A stretch of 64,000 bases of DNA from Edaphochlamys debaryana (lineage: Eukaryota; Chlorophyta; Chlorophyceae; Chlamydomonadales), in assembly GCA_016858145.1 (NCBI GenBank), contig JAEHOE010000112.1, positions 62,001 through 126,000 on the forward strand, read 5' to 3'. The notes under the pieces are model-generated. The model was given only the letters and a program-made list of their open reading frames with translations. It was not told the DNA's origin and searched no databases. The position numbers were made by a program, and so were the translations under genes. Positions 54,322 to 64,000 of the stretch are shown piece after piece; the first letter of the stretch is position 1, and every line of letters begins with the position of its first letter.

Positions 54322-55782
54322 TCAGTTGGCGTTCCTGCTCCGCTTGCCCAGGTAGGCCAGCCCGGGCTGGCCCTTGCGGGGGGCCCTCTGTCGCTTCTGT
54401 GTGGCTCCAGCCTGCGGCAGTGTTGGACAGTCAAGGGACCGGGCAGAGCACCAGGGGTAGGGTCTTGTCCAGGATGCCAACCTTACATCAGGGTCGTAGC
54501 CATACACCACATGGCCGTTCCACTTCAGGCCGGTGTTGAAGAAGCCATTCTGCCTACAAAGGTGCGGAAGCAACATCTAGCTCCTGGTTGATGCAGCATG
54601 CAGCAATGGGCCGCGCGGGGAGCCAAGGCCCTTGGCTCACGGGATCAAGGCCCCCGACAATGACTCCTGCCACTGTGGAACCTTTTTCATTCTTGCACTC
54701 GGCCTGCATGCGAAGAATTCATTGGGTGTCAGTTTCACAATTGCCTGGCTGCAAGGCCGCGGGACCTCTGGGATGTCCCGGACCACTCCCACGTCCCACC
54801 GCTGGTCCATCTTAGGCCTGATGTTGGGGTCATCCAGGAGCACCGCTGCGATCTCCATAAGGGTTCCCTGCAAACGTAGGTGCTTAAAGCAAAGATTGCA
54901 GCGCCTTGACCGCCCAAGCCTGCGGGGGCACGCAAGGATTAGATTGCGCTACCGATAAGGCAAAATACCGTAGCTGACCTTGTAAGTCGTACCGGACTTC
55001 CTGGTCTGTCGCCGCTTCTGCAAGACTGTGGAAAGATGTTACGTACCGTCGTGAGATGATTGATCACCCGGCGGGTTCGGCCCGCTTTGCCTACCTTCCT
55101 CGGGGTCCAGCCCATGCAGCATGCGCGCTCGCAGGTTTGCCATCTTCTTCTGCACCCGACCCCTCGAGCTGTTGTTCACAGCCCAGCCTGCAAGACATGA
55201 CGCCAGGGGAGAGGCTGTGCTACAGGGGGAGGCACACAGCAATCTGCCCACAGCTTGGGGGCCATGCCGCGAGGCCACACCATAACCTACCCAGCTCTGC
55301 GAGGATGCGGATCGTATCAGCTGGGGTGGTGCGTGAGGGCAGCATGCGGACCGCACGGACCATAACCTACGCACAAACCGGATAAGCTTGATTGGGATTC
55401 CACAAGGTGAGCGAGTAGGTGTCCTGCATACCTCGAGCTCGTGAGGCTCCCACTTCCACCGCGTGGCTCCGGTGCATCCGAGGGTCCCCTCAGCATCCAG
55501 CGCCTCCCCCAGCCGCCGGGCTTTGCTCAGCGCAAGAGCCACCGCCGCAGCCACAGCGCCCGAGGGAGGCCTGGACCCGCCAGGGAGGGAGTTGATGCCG
55601 GCACGCCGGGGCTTGGGGGCCGGCGGAGGCTGGGTAGGGGCTGCAGGAGCTGGCGCCTGCCCCCCCTTCCTCTCCCCCTCCTCCCCCTCCACTGAGAGCG
55701 CCTGCAGCCAGGCCGCGTGGCGCCCCGCGTTGGCCAGCACCGCCGCACCGGTCACGCCGACCAGCGAGGCCATGCCGACCAT
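54322..55782 (-). CDS. Gene X copy 1: tandem-duplicated basic protein of unknown function
   Basis: Seven exons: 55432-55782, 55291-55366, 55095-55187, 54979-55025, 54800-54867, 54487-54553, 54322-54411 (263 residues). The N-terminus (MVGMASLVGVTGAAVLANAG) is hydrophobic, then Pro/Ala-rich. The rest is compact and conserved with copy 2: KWEPHELE, RMLPSRTTPADTIRILAELGW, VQKKMANLRARM, GLDPEE, TLMEIAAVLLDDPNI, a GFFNTGLKWNGHVVYGYDP segment, and the C-terminus GLAYLGKRSRNAN. Alternating helix-forming and basic motifs suggest nucleic-acid binding, but I do not recognise the family. Introns 2-6 match copy 2 in phase, and exons 2-6 match in length. One donor is GTCAGC. Either of two nearby ATGs (55782 or 55773) could start translation; 55782 is conserved. 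Confidence 0.75.
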
Positions 55783-56007
55783 GCCGGCGCTGTTGACCTC
55801 GGCAGCGATCCGGCAATCCCACAGGTTCACTCTGGGATTATGCTTTGACGTCGACTAGCTGAGCGGTGTTTGTGTCTCACGCGAGCGGGGATTCTGCGCT
55901 GAAGTTAAACGCTCGACCGAGAGTCAAGCGCTGAGTGGAATGCGTAATAATGCGAAAAGCTTACTGACTATATGTCGCTCAAGTCGTGCGACCATCGCAC
56001 GGACTCG

Positions 56008-56230
56008 GGCGTGCCAAACCCCGGGACCTGGCGCCCACGTCGCTACACGCGAGACACGGCACCTCCACCCTCCCGTCACAATGATGCGCTCAGCAGAATA
56101 ACCCATCATCCCACCCCCCAACCTCCCCTAGCGGCGTTCGTGTCTCGCGCGGCACGATCGGCACGATCGGCACGACACGACACGACACGACACGATGGTG
56201 CGCATGACATGGGCGTGCCAAACCCTGGGA
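56008..56230 (+). repeat. Two copies of a GGCGTGCCAAACCCYGGGA motif
   Basis: Copies at 56008-56026 and 56212-56230 are almost identical over 19 bp. A third, truncated at its end, is at 58750-58768 in the matching position upstream of the next duplication unit. It may be a duplicated regulatory block or a short dispersed repeat. Confidence 0.6.
56152..56195 (+). repeat. CACGA microsatellite
   Basis: GGCACGATC units pass into perfect CACGA pentamers. A weaker CACGACACG trace precedes the related motif at 58740, so the block predates the tandem duplication. Confidence 0.75.
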
Positions 56231-56559
56231 CTCCCAGTAATCTCCCTTCATCTTTCGACGTTACGTCGCGCGGCCCCGAACTCATTCTCAGCGCACGGCA
56301 CGCGCGTGCCACATCATGGAAGATGGCTATAGGCTACCTCGAGAGTCGAGACACGTCCCGACCCCCCAAACCACCGACACAAGCTCGGCCCCCCGCCTGG
56401 CCCTCTTTCCGCATCGGCTTGCTCGGTTGCTCCGCGTTGCAACCTCAGCCTGGGACGGCAGGAGTTGCCCGCGTTGTGGCAATACGCCGCGCGTCGCTCC
56501 ACAGATGAAAGACCAAAGGGACGTCCGCCGTCACACGTAAAGTCCAACCTGCACACATT

Positions 56560-56870
56560 GCAAAACACTGCCCCCTCTGCCCGCATCAGCGCCGCCACTG
56601 CCCCCATGGCCCCGCACTTGGCCCTGTGCCCCATCCCCCAGTGCGCCCGCTGGCAGGCGGGCCCGCAGTACCGCACCGCCTTGCAGCCGCCGCACCGCTT
56701 GAGCGAGAGCTCCGCCTCGCTGCGGCCCCCGAACGAGCCGCCCGGGCCCCCGCACACCAGCAGCTGAGTGAGCGCCCTGCCCGCAGCCGGCGGCGCCAGC
56801 AGCGACGGCAGATAGAGGCGCAGCCACCACGGCCTCCGCGGCCTCCGCTGCTAGTGGACCGTTTGCTCTC
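56560..56870 (-). pseudogene. MYND protein 3'-end fragment (copy B)
   Basis: This stretch matches the last ~100 codons of MYND copy C, including SEAELSLKRCGGCKAVRYC and ACQRAHWGMGHRAKC. It has no upstream gene body. Relative to copy C there is a 2-bp insertion just upstream of the finger (APLS becomes out of frame with LPSLLAPP), and the second zinc-binding Cys (CGGPGC in C) is lost (CGGPGG). The frame also reads past the stop used by copy C. It is a truncated, non-functional passenger of the gene X tandem duplication. Confidence 0.8.
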
Positions 56871-56967
56871 GCCTTGCCTCTTGGCTCTCCGCCAGAATGT
56901 GAGGGACGGGGGGCCCCTGGGCGACGGGGGGTTCCGGCCTCCAGCTCCGACTCTCAGTCCTCCATCG

Positions 56968-58522
56968 TCAGTTGGCGTTCTTGCTCCGCTTGCCCAGGTA
57001 CGGCAGCCCCGCCTGGCCCTTCTTGGGAGTGCGTTTGCGCTTGGTTGCAGTGTTAATAGCCTGGGAGGGAAGGGCAGCACGCAGGTGTGAGTGAGGCTTG
57101 TTGGAAGCATGGCCCCAACAGCCCCGAGACACACCTGCGGGTCGTATCCGTACACCACGAGGCCGTCGCGCTTGAGGCCCGTGTTGTAGAAGCCATCCTT
57201 TCTGCAGCAAATAAATGCACAAGAGACGCATGTGGACCCGCCCTGGCGCATCTCAGCATTCGCGCCCTCACCCCCGCTACCTACGCCTTCAAGGTTCCCG
57301 TGATTGAAGCCGACCAGCGAGGGACCGACTTGCGCCATACGGTGGGCCTGCACGGTTTGACAGTTGGCAAAGTGTAGCAAGCGCTGGTGAGCGCGTTCAG
57401 CAGGCGCACGCGCTCACCTCAGATCCAGCATTGGCGCAATGTTTGGGTCTGCAAACAGGATTGCTCCAATCTCCTTCACCGTTCCCTGCAAGTACAAGAT
57501 GCATGCTCATGAGCCCAGGTACGGTCGGGAACGGGGTGCTTATTAGGGACACATGTACCTGGCTGTTTGGCAAAGACTGAAATGCCTTGGCAACCCAAGT
57601 CTGCGTTGGCATGGGCCGTGTCATTGTTGTTGCGTCGAAAGCATGGGCAGATCTGCGCAACGGGAGCGCTTCCAACACGCACCTTGTAGGTCATGCTGCG
57701 GTTCTTGCTGTGCGTCTTCTTATTCAGCACTACAGCGAGAAGGAAATGGGGCTTTATTGACGGTGTATGGGTCTCGCCTTAGCCATTCCCAGAGTCCACC
57801 CTCCCACCTTCCTCAGGGTCCTCCCCTTGACTCATGCGAGATCGCAGGGTAGCCATCTGAGAGGAGAGCCGGACCCTCGACCGCAGGTCTCGAGACCATC
57901 CTGCAGTGGGCAGGAGCGGGATGCTGGAACCATCTGGAACCGAATCATGACAAGCTGCTTGCTCAAACGCGAACCTACCCACCCAGCTCTGCCAGAATGC
58001 GCTTGGTGTCTTCAGGGGTGGTGTGCGTTGGGAGCATGCGGACCGCACGCACGACGATCTGCTTGCAGTTGACATACATTACAGTTCAACAAGCGTGGAG
58101 TACTACCTCGTCACGAGCGTGTCCAGGTGGCCCACCTGCAGTTCGTGGGGCTTCCATCTCCACGCGTCTCGGGAAGGCGCAAGGCTCTGACAGCGGGCAG
58201 TCTGCGCAGCTTGTCCCGCCTGCCTTTCACCTTTCCCTGCAACGCCCCACGCCTCCCCCATCCGCCGGGCGTTGCTCAGCGCAAGAGCCACCGCCGCAGC
58301 CACAGCGCCCGAGGGGGGCCGGGACCCGCCAGGCAGGGAGCCGGTGCCGGCACGTTGGGGTTTGGGGGCCGGCGGGGGCTGGGTAGGAGCTGGAGCCTGC
58401 ACCCTCTTTCCCTTCCCCTCCTCCCCCTCCACTGAGAGCGCCTGCAGCCAGGCCGCGTGGCGCCCCGCGTTGGCCAGCACCACCGCACCGGCCATGCCGA
58501 CCAGGGAGGCCAGGCCGACCAT
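56968..58522 (-). CDS. Gene X copy 2: tandem-duplicated basic protein of unknown function
   Basis: Exons 58136-58522, 57983-58058, 57808-57900, 57683-57729, 57418-57485, 57135-57201 and 56968-57060 give 276 residues. The internal exon lengths (76, 93, 47, 68, 67) are identical to copy 1, although the proteins differ at many positions (for example GFYNTGLKRDGLVVYGYDP, GLPYLGKRSKNAN). Exon 1 has an extra ~12 residues before WKPHELQ. Both copies keep every frame and splice site and the conserved blocks have drifted by substitution only, so both are probably functional. C-terminal KRKRTPKK is a likely nuclear-localisation signal. The biochemical role is unknown. Confidence 0.75.
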
Positions 58523-58987
58523 GCCGGCGCTGTCGACCTCGGCAGCGATCCAGCAATCCTACAAGTTTATGGCGACACTACGCTTTGACGTTGGCTAGCT
58601 GGGCGGTGATTGTGTCTCATGCGAGCGGGAATTAGCAGTGGGTCGAGAGAGGCAAGCGCAGTGTGAAGTGCGCGATAAGATTATGCTACCTGAGATATGT
58701 CTACAAGACTAATATAGCCGATTAAGCGAATGAAAGGCGCACGACACGGGGCGTGCCAAACCCTGGAAGACGGAAACCCGCCTTTCCCGAAGCGCTGTCT
58801 GGCAGGGGGATCCCAAGCCAAGTCCCCACACACCCCTCATCATCCTGGGTCCTCCTGTCCAAGTACGCCTGACAGAAACCCGCTGATGGCCCTCTCACCC
58901 TCGATGAGTGGACGTGACTGATCCCCAACGCGTCCTTTGACCCATCCCAAGAAATCATGGAACCCTCACGCCCCACCAATTGACGCC
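58523..58987. other. Spacer between gene X copy 2 and MYND copy C
   Basis: 465 bp. The part next to gene X is the duplicated promoter block (compare 55783-55910). It also contains the third GGCGTGCCAAACCC motif (58750-58768) and presumably the short 3' UTR of MYND copy C. Confidence 0.5.
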
Positions 58988-61900
58988 CTACTCCACCCCG
59001 CCTGCCCGCATCAGCGCCGTCGGCCCCATGGCCCCGCACTCCGCTCTGTGCCCCAGCCGCCAGTGCGACCGCTGGCAGGCGGGCCCACAGTACCGCACCG
59101 CCTTGCAGCCGCCGCACCGCTTGAGCGGGAGCTCCGCCTCGCTGCGGCCCCCAAACGAGTCACAGCCCGGGCCCCCGCACGCCAGCAGCTGAGTCAGCAC
59201 CCTGACCGCAGGCGGCGGCGCCAGCAGAGGCGGCAGAGGCGCAGCCACCACGGCCGCTTCAGCCTCCGCCGAGAGGGCACCGCTGTCCTCCCCTGGCCTG
59301 GGGGTAACGAGCTCAGCCACCATTGCGGTCGGGGGCCCGTGCTCGCCTCGCCCCTTGGCGTAACACCACTCCAAGAGGCACGCGGCGGCCTGGCGGAAGC
59401 AGTCGTGGGGCATGGGACACCCGTCGCTGCCGCCGCTGCAGCCCGGACCGTTCTCGCCTCCGCCAACCCCGCCACCGCCCTGCGCCGCTCGGAGCAGCGT
59501 CAGCCCCAGCGCCGAGGCGTCCTTCGCCCCCGCGGCAGCCTGCGAGCGCAGGGCTGCGGGCCACGCCTGCAATAGGCAGCCCCGTTCCTCTGCCTCCGCC
59601 GCGGACCCTGCCTCCTCCGCTTCCGTGCAGCCGTCTGCGGGCGGCGGCAGCAGCCAGCTCTGGACATGTAACGCGAGGTGCGGGGAGTGTGCGGCCATCC
59701 TCGCTACGGCCAGTGGCAGCAACCGCGTCACCCAAGTCTGCAGCCCTTCCGTCTTTGGGGCTGCCCGCCCTGGCGCCTCCCCGCCCCCACTCCCGCCTGC
59801 GGCCCCAGCTGAGCTGTCCGCGGCTGGCGAGGCGGGGAGTTCGCGCCACGCGCACAGCAGCTTGCAGGCTGCCGCCGCCAGCCGATGCGGCTGCAGGGCC
59901 AGGAGCCGGGCCTCCACGGGAGGGCTGCCGGGCTCAGAGGTGCGGCACAGCAAGGCGATGGAGGCGAGGCAGTTGCCCACCAGGCGAGTAACCTCTGGCC
60001 CGGGCCCGCCGGTGCCCGCTGCCGCCTCCGCCGCCGCGCATGCTGCCAGCCGGCTGCCCGCCTGCATCACATAGGCCTCCAGCTCGGAAGCCAGGGCGCC
60101 CCACGCGGCGGGCGCCGGGCTGGGCGTGCGGGCCCCGGCAGCTGGGCTGGTGGCTTCTGCAACGTTGGTCGCGCCTGCGGGGTGACATGCTGCTGCGCTC
60201 TGGGTAGCTGCGAGTGAGCTGCCGCCGCCCGAGCCCGAGGGAGGCCCGGAGTCCGCACCGGTCTCGAGTGGAGGGGCGTCTGGGCTGGCGGCAGCGGCTC
60301 CAGCACTGTCCCCCGGTCCTGCGCACACGGCCGGTGACGTGAGGGTGGCCCCTCCGTCTGGGCGCGGGGCGGAGGCTGCGGCTGCCGGCGTACGCTGGCT
60401 CTGGCCAGGCAGCATCAGGTTACCTCGCTGCAGCCTCAGCTGTCTAAGGCAGACGGAAAGCGCCGTCATGCATTGCCGCAGAGCCTCCGCCTGGGACGGC
60501 AGCTGGGCCCCCGCACTCGCGCTCCCGGGAAGCCCCACTGCCGCCGGTCCAGCCTCCTCAGCGCCCGGCCCCTGCGCCCCAGGTGATGCCGCCTCAGCCA
60601 GTGTCCCCGTCGCTGCCTCGGCTCCCTCGGCCGCGATGGTCCCAGGTGCGGCCTCCTGCGCCTCCGCGTCTCTCTCTTGTGAGAGGACTGCGGCTGCCTC
60701 TGCCTCCGTTTGGGCGGCTGCCCCTGCCTCCGTTGGGGCCGCCTCCGCCCGCTCCTCCAGCTGCCCGGCCAGCGCCAGCGCCCGTTTGGCCACCGTCACC
60801 GCCAGGCCCCCAGCATCGCCCAGGCCCAGGCCCTCGCGCGGGCCCAGGGAGGCCCCGCCCCCCTCCTCCACGGGCCCAAGCAGCTCCAGGTCCAGCAGCC
60901 GTACCACCCCCAGCGCCCTCGCAGGCACGGGCCCCAGCAAGCGCGCAAGCTACACGTCCCAGGCAGCCGCGCCCGGGGCCGCGGCCCGGTCTGCCGCTGC
61001 GTAGGCGAGGCGCAGGGCGTGGTCCAGGGAGGCGCCCAGGCCCGCGCGGCGCAGGCGGGGAAGGACCGAGTCGCGCCCCGAGGAGGCGGCGCCTGCGGGT
61101 GACGGTGTGAGCGAGGGCGGGAGGCGGTGTAAGTGAAGGCGAGTAAAGGCGAGGGCAGGCGAGGTAAGATGTCAGGGTATGAGCCACTGTGCGTGAGCGG
61201 TATGGCATGAGTTGACGTGGGATTAAAAGCATTGGGAGACAGGGACAGCCGTGACGCGTAAAGCGAGGGTAGGTATGAGCTCTGAGGCACCATGGCTGCC
61301 CGTGCAGCCAACACACACCCTCACGCCGCCATGCCGCCTCGAGGTCCCCAGCCACTCGCTCCACTCTCGCCAGTGCCGTAGCCACATCCTCCGCAGCCTC
61401 CATGGCCACATCCGTCTGGGGGGCCTGGGGTCCATTGGCGAGGATTGCGCAAGCAGGCGGCATAAGTGCAGTCAGACTCCACTGCCTTTGCCCTATGAGC
61501 CTCTAACCGCGGGCCTGCAGGCGATCCCAAATGCCCAGCCGCCGCAGCAGCAGCAGCCGCTGGCCAACTCACCTCTGAGCCGTCACGTCCCGGCAGGTTC
61601 TGTGCCAACGCCTCCACCGCCGTCGCCAGAGCCCACGCCGTGGCCTCGGCCCAGGGTGGCGCCGCGGCAGATGCCCAGGTAGCGGGCGGCAGGCCCCGTT
61701 GGAGCACGGGGTAAAGGAATTCCGCCTGCAACCAAACAGCGTCCGACGATGCTTGCCCCATGCCACATCCACGTCCCCGCGTTCCAGGCCCCCGCGCGTA
61801 CCTTGTCAGGCAGTGTCTTGAGCTCCACCTTGCTGTACAGCCCCCACATGCCCTGGCCACGGATCAGGCGGCACACCGCCTCCTCGGAGCGCGCAGTCTG

Positions 61901-63311
61901 CCTCGCCAGCTGCACCTCCGGGGGCACGCTGGGCTCGGGCGGCAGGCAGCCGCCACCGGCCAGGACGAGCTGTCCCGTGTAGGCGTAGCTCCAGAGCCCC
62001 AGTGTGACGGAGAGAACTCGCATGTGCCGGCCCGCAACCAACCACGAGGAAATATTATATACGCGGCACAGCACCTCCCGCTCGGCCTCATAGCCCGCAT
62101 CACTGCCGGGCCCCATGCCCGCCTGCTCCCACAGCCCCTCCAGCATCGCCAGCCGCAGCTCTGCCACCTCCGGTTGGCCCAGAGCTTCGCCCAGCGCGGC
62201 GGAGGCCTGGGCGGCGCCGGGGCGTGGATCGTATCGCAGCGGCACTCCAAGAGCAATGAAGCGCGAGAGCGCAGCCGCGAAGTTCCCGCAGGGCCCCGTG
62301 AGGCGCGACGGCTCCAGGCCTTTTGGCACAGCTACGGCAGATCGCATGGTCTGGCCCGTTAGACGGAAGATGCTTGGCCCCGGGCACGTCATGATGGCTC
62401 TCGCTGCCGCCGCCGCCAGGCCCGACTCCCGGAGCGCCCCGGCCAGCTGAGGGACGAGCCCCGGCAAGGGCTTTGTGAAGCCGCCCTCCATCTCCTCTAC
62501 GCCGCCCAGGTGGTCTGCGAGAACGAGCATGGCGGTCTGAAGATACTGGGAGGCTGCGAGCGCGAGCGCGGCGCAGGCGCGGGCGCAGCTTGGGCCCGCG
62601 GGGCAGGGGCTACCGGCGGCCCCCACCAGAGCCTGCGTGCTCCGCAGCGCCGTGTGCCGGGCCAGGGCCGCCATGCCCCATGCGGCCTGGGCCAGGGCCG
62701 TCAGCAGGGCGGGGTCCAGCAGGGCGGCGGCGTGGGGGCCGGTGCCGCCCCAGCCCTGGGCGGAGTTCCACGTGCACAGGGCCGCCAGACACAAGCTGAG
62801 AGCCGTGCCGGCTGCCTCGCTGGCCGCGCAGGCTGCGTCGGCGGTATTGCAGACCGCCAAGGCGGTGGTGGCAGGGTTGGTGGCGGTGGCGACGCGCGTG
62901 TGGATGGCACCGAGGGTGCGGAGGAGCCAGGCCGCCACACCGGCCTCCTGGGCGGCGGCCAGCCACAGCAGTCGGGCAGCAGCGGCCTCGTCACCCACAA
63001 CCGTTGGGGGATCGAGCCAAACCTCCTGATAGTCAGTGACTGTGCCAGTCCGAGCAGGGAGCGCTTGGCATCCTGGAAGGCTTTTGTCCTGTGAAGCCGC
63101 GGGTTGAGGAGGGCATGGTGTGATTGTGGCGAGCGACCGGGTTGGGTCGCTGGCTGAAAGCAAGCTATGGCGCTCCAGGCGCTACTGACCTGAGCCTAAC
63201 TTCTCCCTGCGGCGGCTGCCATAGGGCGCGCTCCACGTAGACGTTGCTCAGGCGATCAGCGGCGCGCATGTACGCGCGCCAGGCATCCTCCAGCGCCTGA
63301 CGTGTTGCCAT
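58988..63311 (-). CDS. Large MYND-type zinc-finger protein (copy C) with in-frame TAG
   Basis: Five exons: 63186-63311, 61802-63088, 61573-61725, 61325-61415, 58988-61092. Phases agree if the first intron uses donor TCA/GTAGCG; a neighbouring AG/GTCAGT donor would break the frame. The coding capacity is ~1254 residues, like copy A. The N-terminal two-thirds is Ala/Leu-rich helical repeat-like sequence, with low-complexity Ala/Glu/Gly tracts in the last exon. A complete MYND finger sits at the C-terminus (CGGPGCDS, KRCGGC, RYCGPAC, HWRLGHRAEC). The reading frame is broken by TAG at 60950-60952 (WDV-stop-LARLLGPV), one base from CAG, so the product as sequenced is 599 residues without the finger. 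It is either a recent nonsense allele, a sequencing error or an unrecognised short intron. Gene X follows it on the same strand. Confidence 0.7.
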
Positions 63312-64000
63312 CGCATTCAATTGCCAAAGGATAGCATGAGGCCGTCGTTCCCGGAGCAAGCTAGCATGGCCCGTACGCGCGTGGCAAACTGGTCGCTGGC
63401 CTCAAATGCGGCATACATTTGTATGCGTGTACCTTTGACAGCAAGGCTTGTTCCGGTACATCGGCTGATAGTGGCGCTCATGGTAAGCACAGGAGCTCGA
63501 GCTGTTGCCCGCTGTTGCACGACATGCCCTATGCCCCGAATCAGAGCGAGGTCTTCAAGCCTCTGGACACAGGTTGCTACCTGGACAGCTTGCAGGAAAG
63601 CCTCGGTCCTACGGGGTGACCTCGGTACAGGTACATCTTCCCTGCGGACAACTCGCCCGAGTGGCCCCTCGATATGCCATCCGCAAAAGCGAGCTATAGT
63701 TTGCCACAACGTGTCTGCCCCGTCGCATGGGCCCTCACCACCTCCCCCGCCCGCCCAACACCAGCCGAGGTGACGCTCGTGGTGGTCCCGCACAGTACAT
63801 GGGGGACGTCGCACAGCCGCGAGTCCTGCGGGGGGAATGGGGAGAGGAACAGCACCGAACCCGTGCGGACGTGTTCGGCGACCTCAAGGTGGAAGAGGCA
63901 AGGGAGGTTGGGCGCGGTTGAGCAGGGACGACCGCGGTACGTGTGCACCTTCCCCATGCATCCATCCCGCGCGGCCGCGCCCTCGGTGTTCCCTCCGCTC
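63312..64000. other. Right window edge, upstream of MYND copy C
   Basis: It presumably holds the MYND copy C promoter and 5' UTR. A 165-codon minus-strand frame (63317-63814) runs up to just before the MYND start and is less GC-biased. It has no recognisable domain, so I do not call it a gene. It could be an upstream exon or chance. Confidence 0.35.

Larger units (their letters stand above)
55783..56967. other. Intergenic with MYND remnant and short repeats
   Basis: The first ~130 bp upstream of gene X copy 1 (to about 55910) are clearly similar to the same region upstream of copy 2 (58523-58650), so the promoter was duplicated too. The rest holds a CACGA microsatellite, two GGCGTGCCAAACCC motifs and the MYND fragment described separately. 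Confidence 0.6.

Noticed and set aside
56314..56757. Independent 147-residue MYND protein
   Set aside because: Comparison with copy C shows a 2-bp insertion upstream, a lost zinc ligand and readthrough beyond the true stop, so it is a fragment rather than a gene.
63317..63814. 165-codon minus-strand frame before MYND copy C
   Set aside because: No recognisable domain, no supported splice to the MYND gene, and it ends just upstream of that gene's ATG. A 5' UTR or chance frame is as likely.

Overview
This window looks like nuclear DNA of a chlorophyte green alga, most likely chlamydomonad/volvocine. The evidence is very high GC, genes cut into many short GT-AG introns with G-rich starts and C-rich ends, a TGTAA-type polyadenylation signal, a plastid Mg-chelatase subunit ChlI close to the Chlamydomonas protein, a plant-type ferredoxin, an HY5-type bZIP factor, and a secreted glyoxal oxidase behind a pherophorin-like proline-rich stalk. 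There is no operon structure. I built gene models by joining exons whose splice sites and codon phases agree, and exon coordinates are given with each gene.

Layout. 1-6669 (-): the 5' part of a DUF262/DUF1524 (GmrSD-like) gene with a putative organelle transit peptide, running off the left edge. 7366-8028 (+): a small Lys-rich protein. 8988-10272: a 1.29-kb element with 101-bp inverted terminal repeats and no clear gene. 10702-15050 (+): HRGP-type glyoxal oxidase. 15051-18976: no supportable gene, transposon-like debris. 18977-21405 (-): single-pass membrane protein. 21859-23915 (-) and 24336-26429 (+): a head-to-head inverted pair of paralogues of unknown function. 27432-30332 (-): RNase T2 fused to a His/Asp-rich segment and a C-terminal membrane span. 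31265-35115 (+): large MYND protein with a frameshift in its finger. 36218-38844 (-) and 39086-39664 (+): ChlI and ferredoxin, divergent across 241 bp. 41466-43445 (+): HY5-like bZIP. 44887-47533 (+): acidic low-complexity protein. 49743-53160 (-): coiled-coil protein. 54322-63311 (-): a tandem array of MYND gene, unknown gene X, MYND fragment and gene X again.

The clearest functional grouping is 36-43.5 kb, where chlorophyll synthesis (ChlI), photosynthetic electron transfer (ferredoxin) and a light-signalling transcription factor (HY5 type) are adjacent. The rest shows active genome remodelling: inverted and tandem gene duplication, probable gene conversion, exon-end/splice-donor duplications inside two unrelated genes, and three MYND copies that are all disrupted. 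The most novel protein architectures are the membrane-anchored, histidine-rich RNase T2 and the putatively organelle-targeted DUF262/DUF1524 protein whose nuclease motif has lost its expected histidine.
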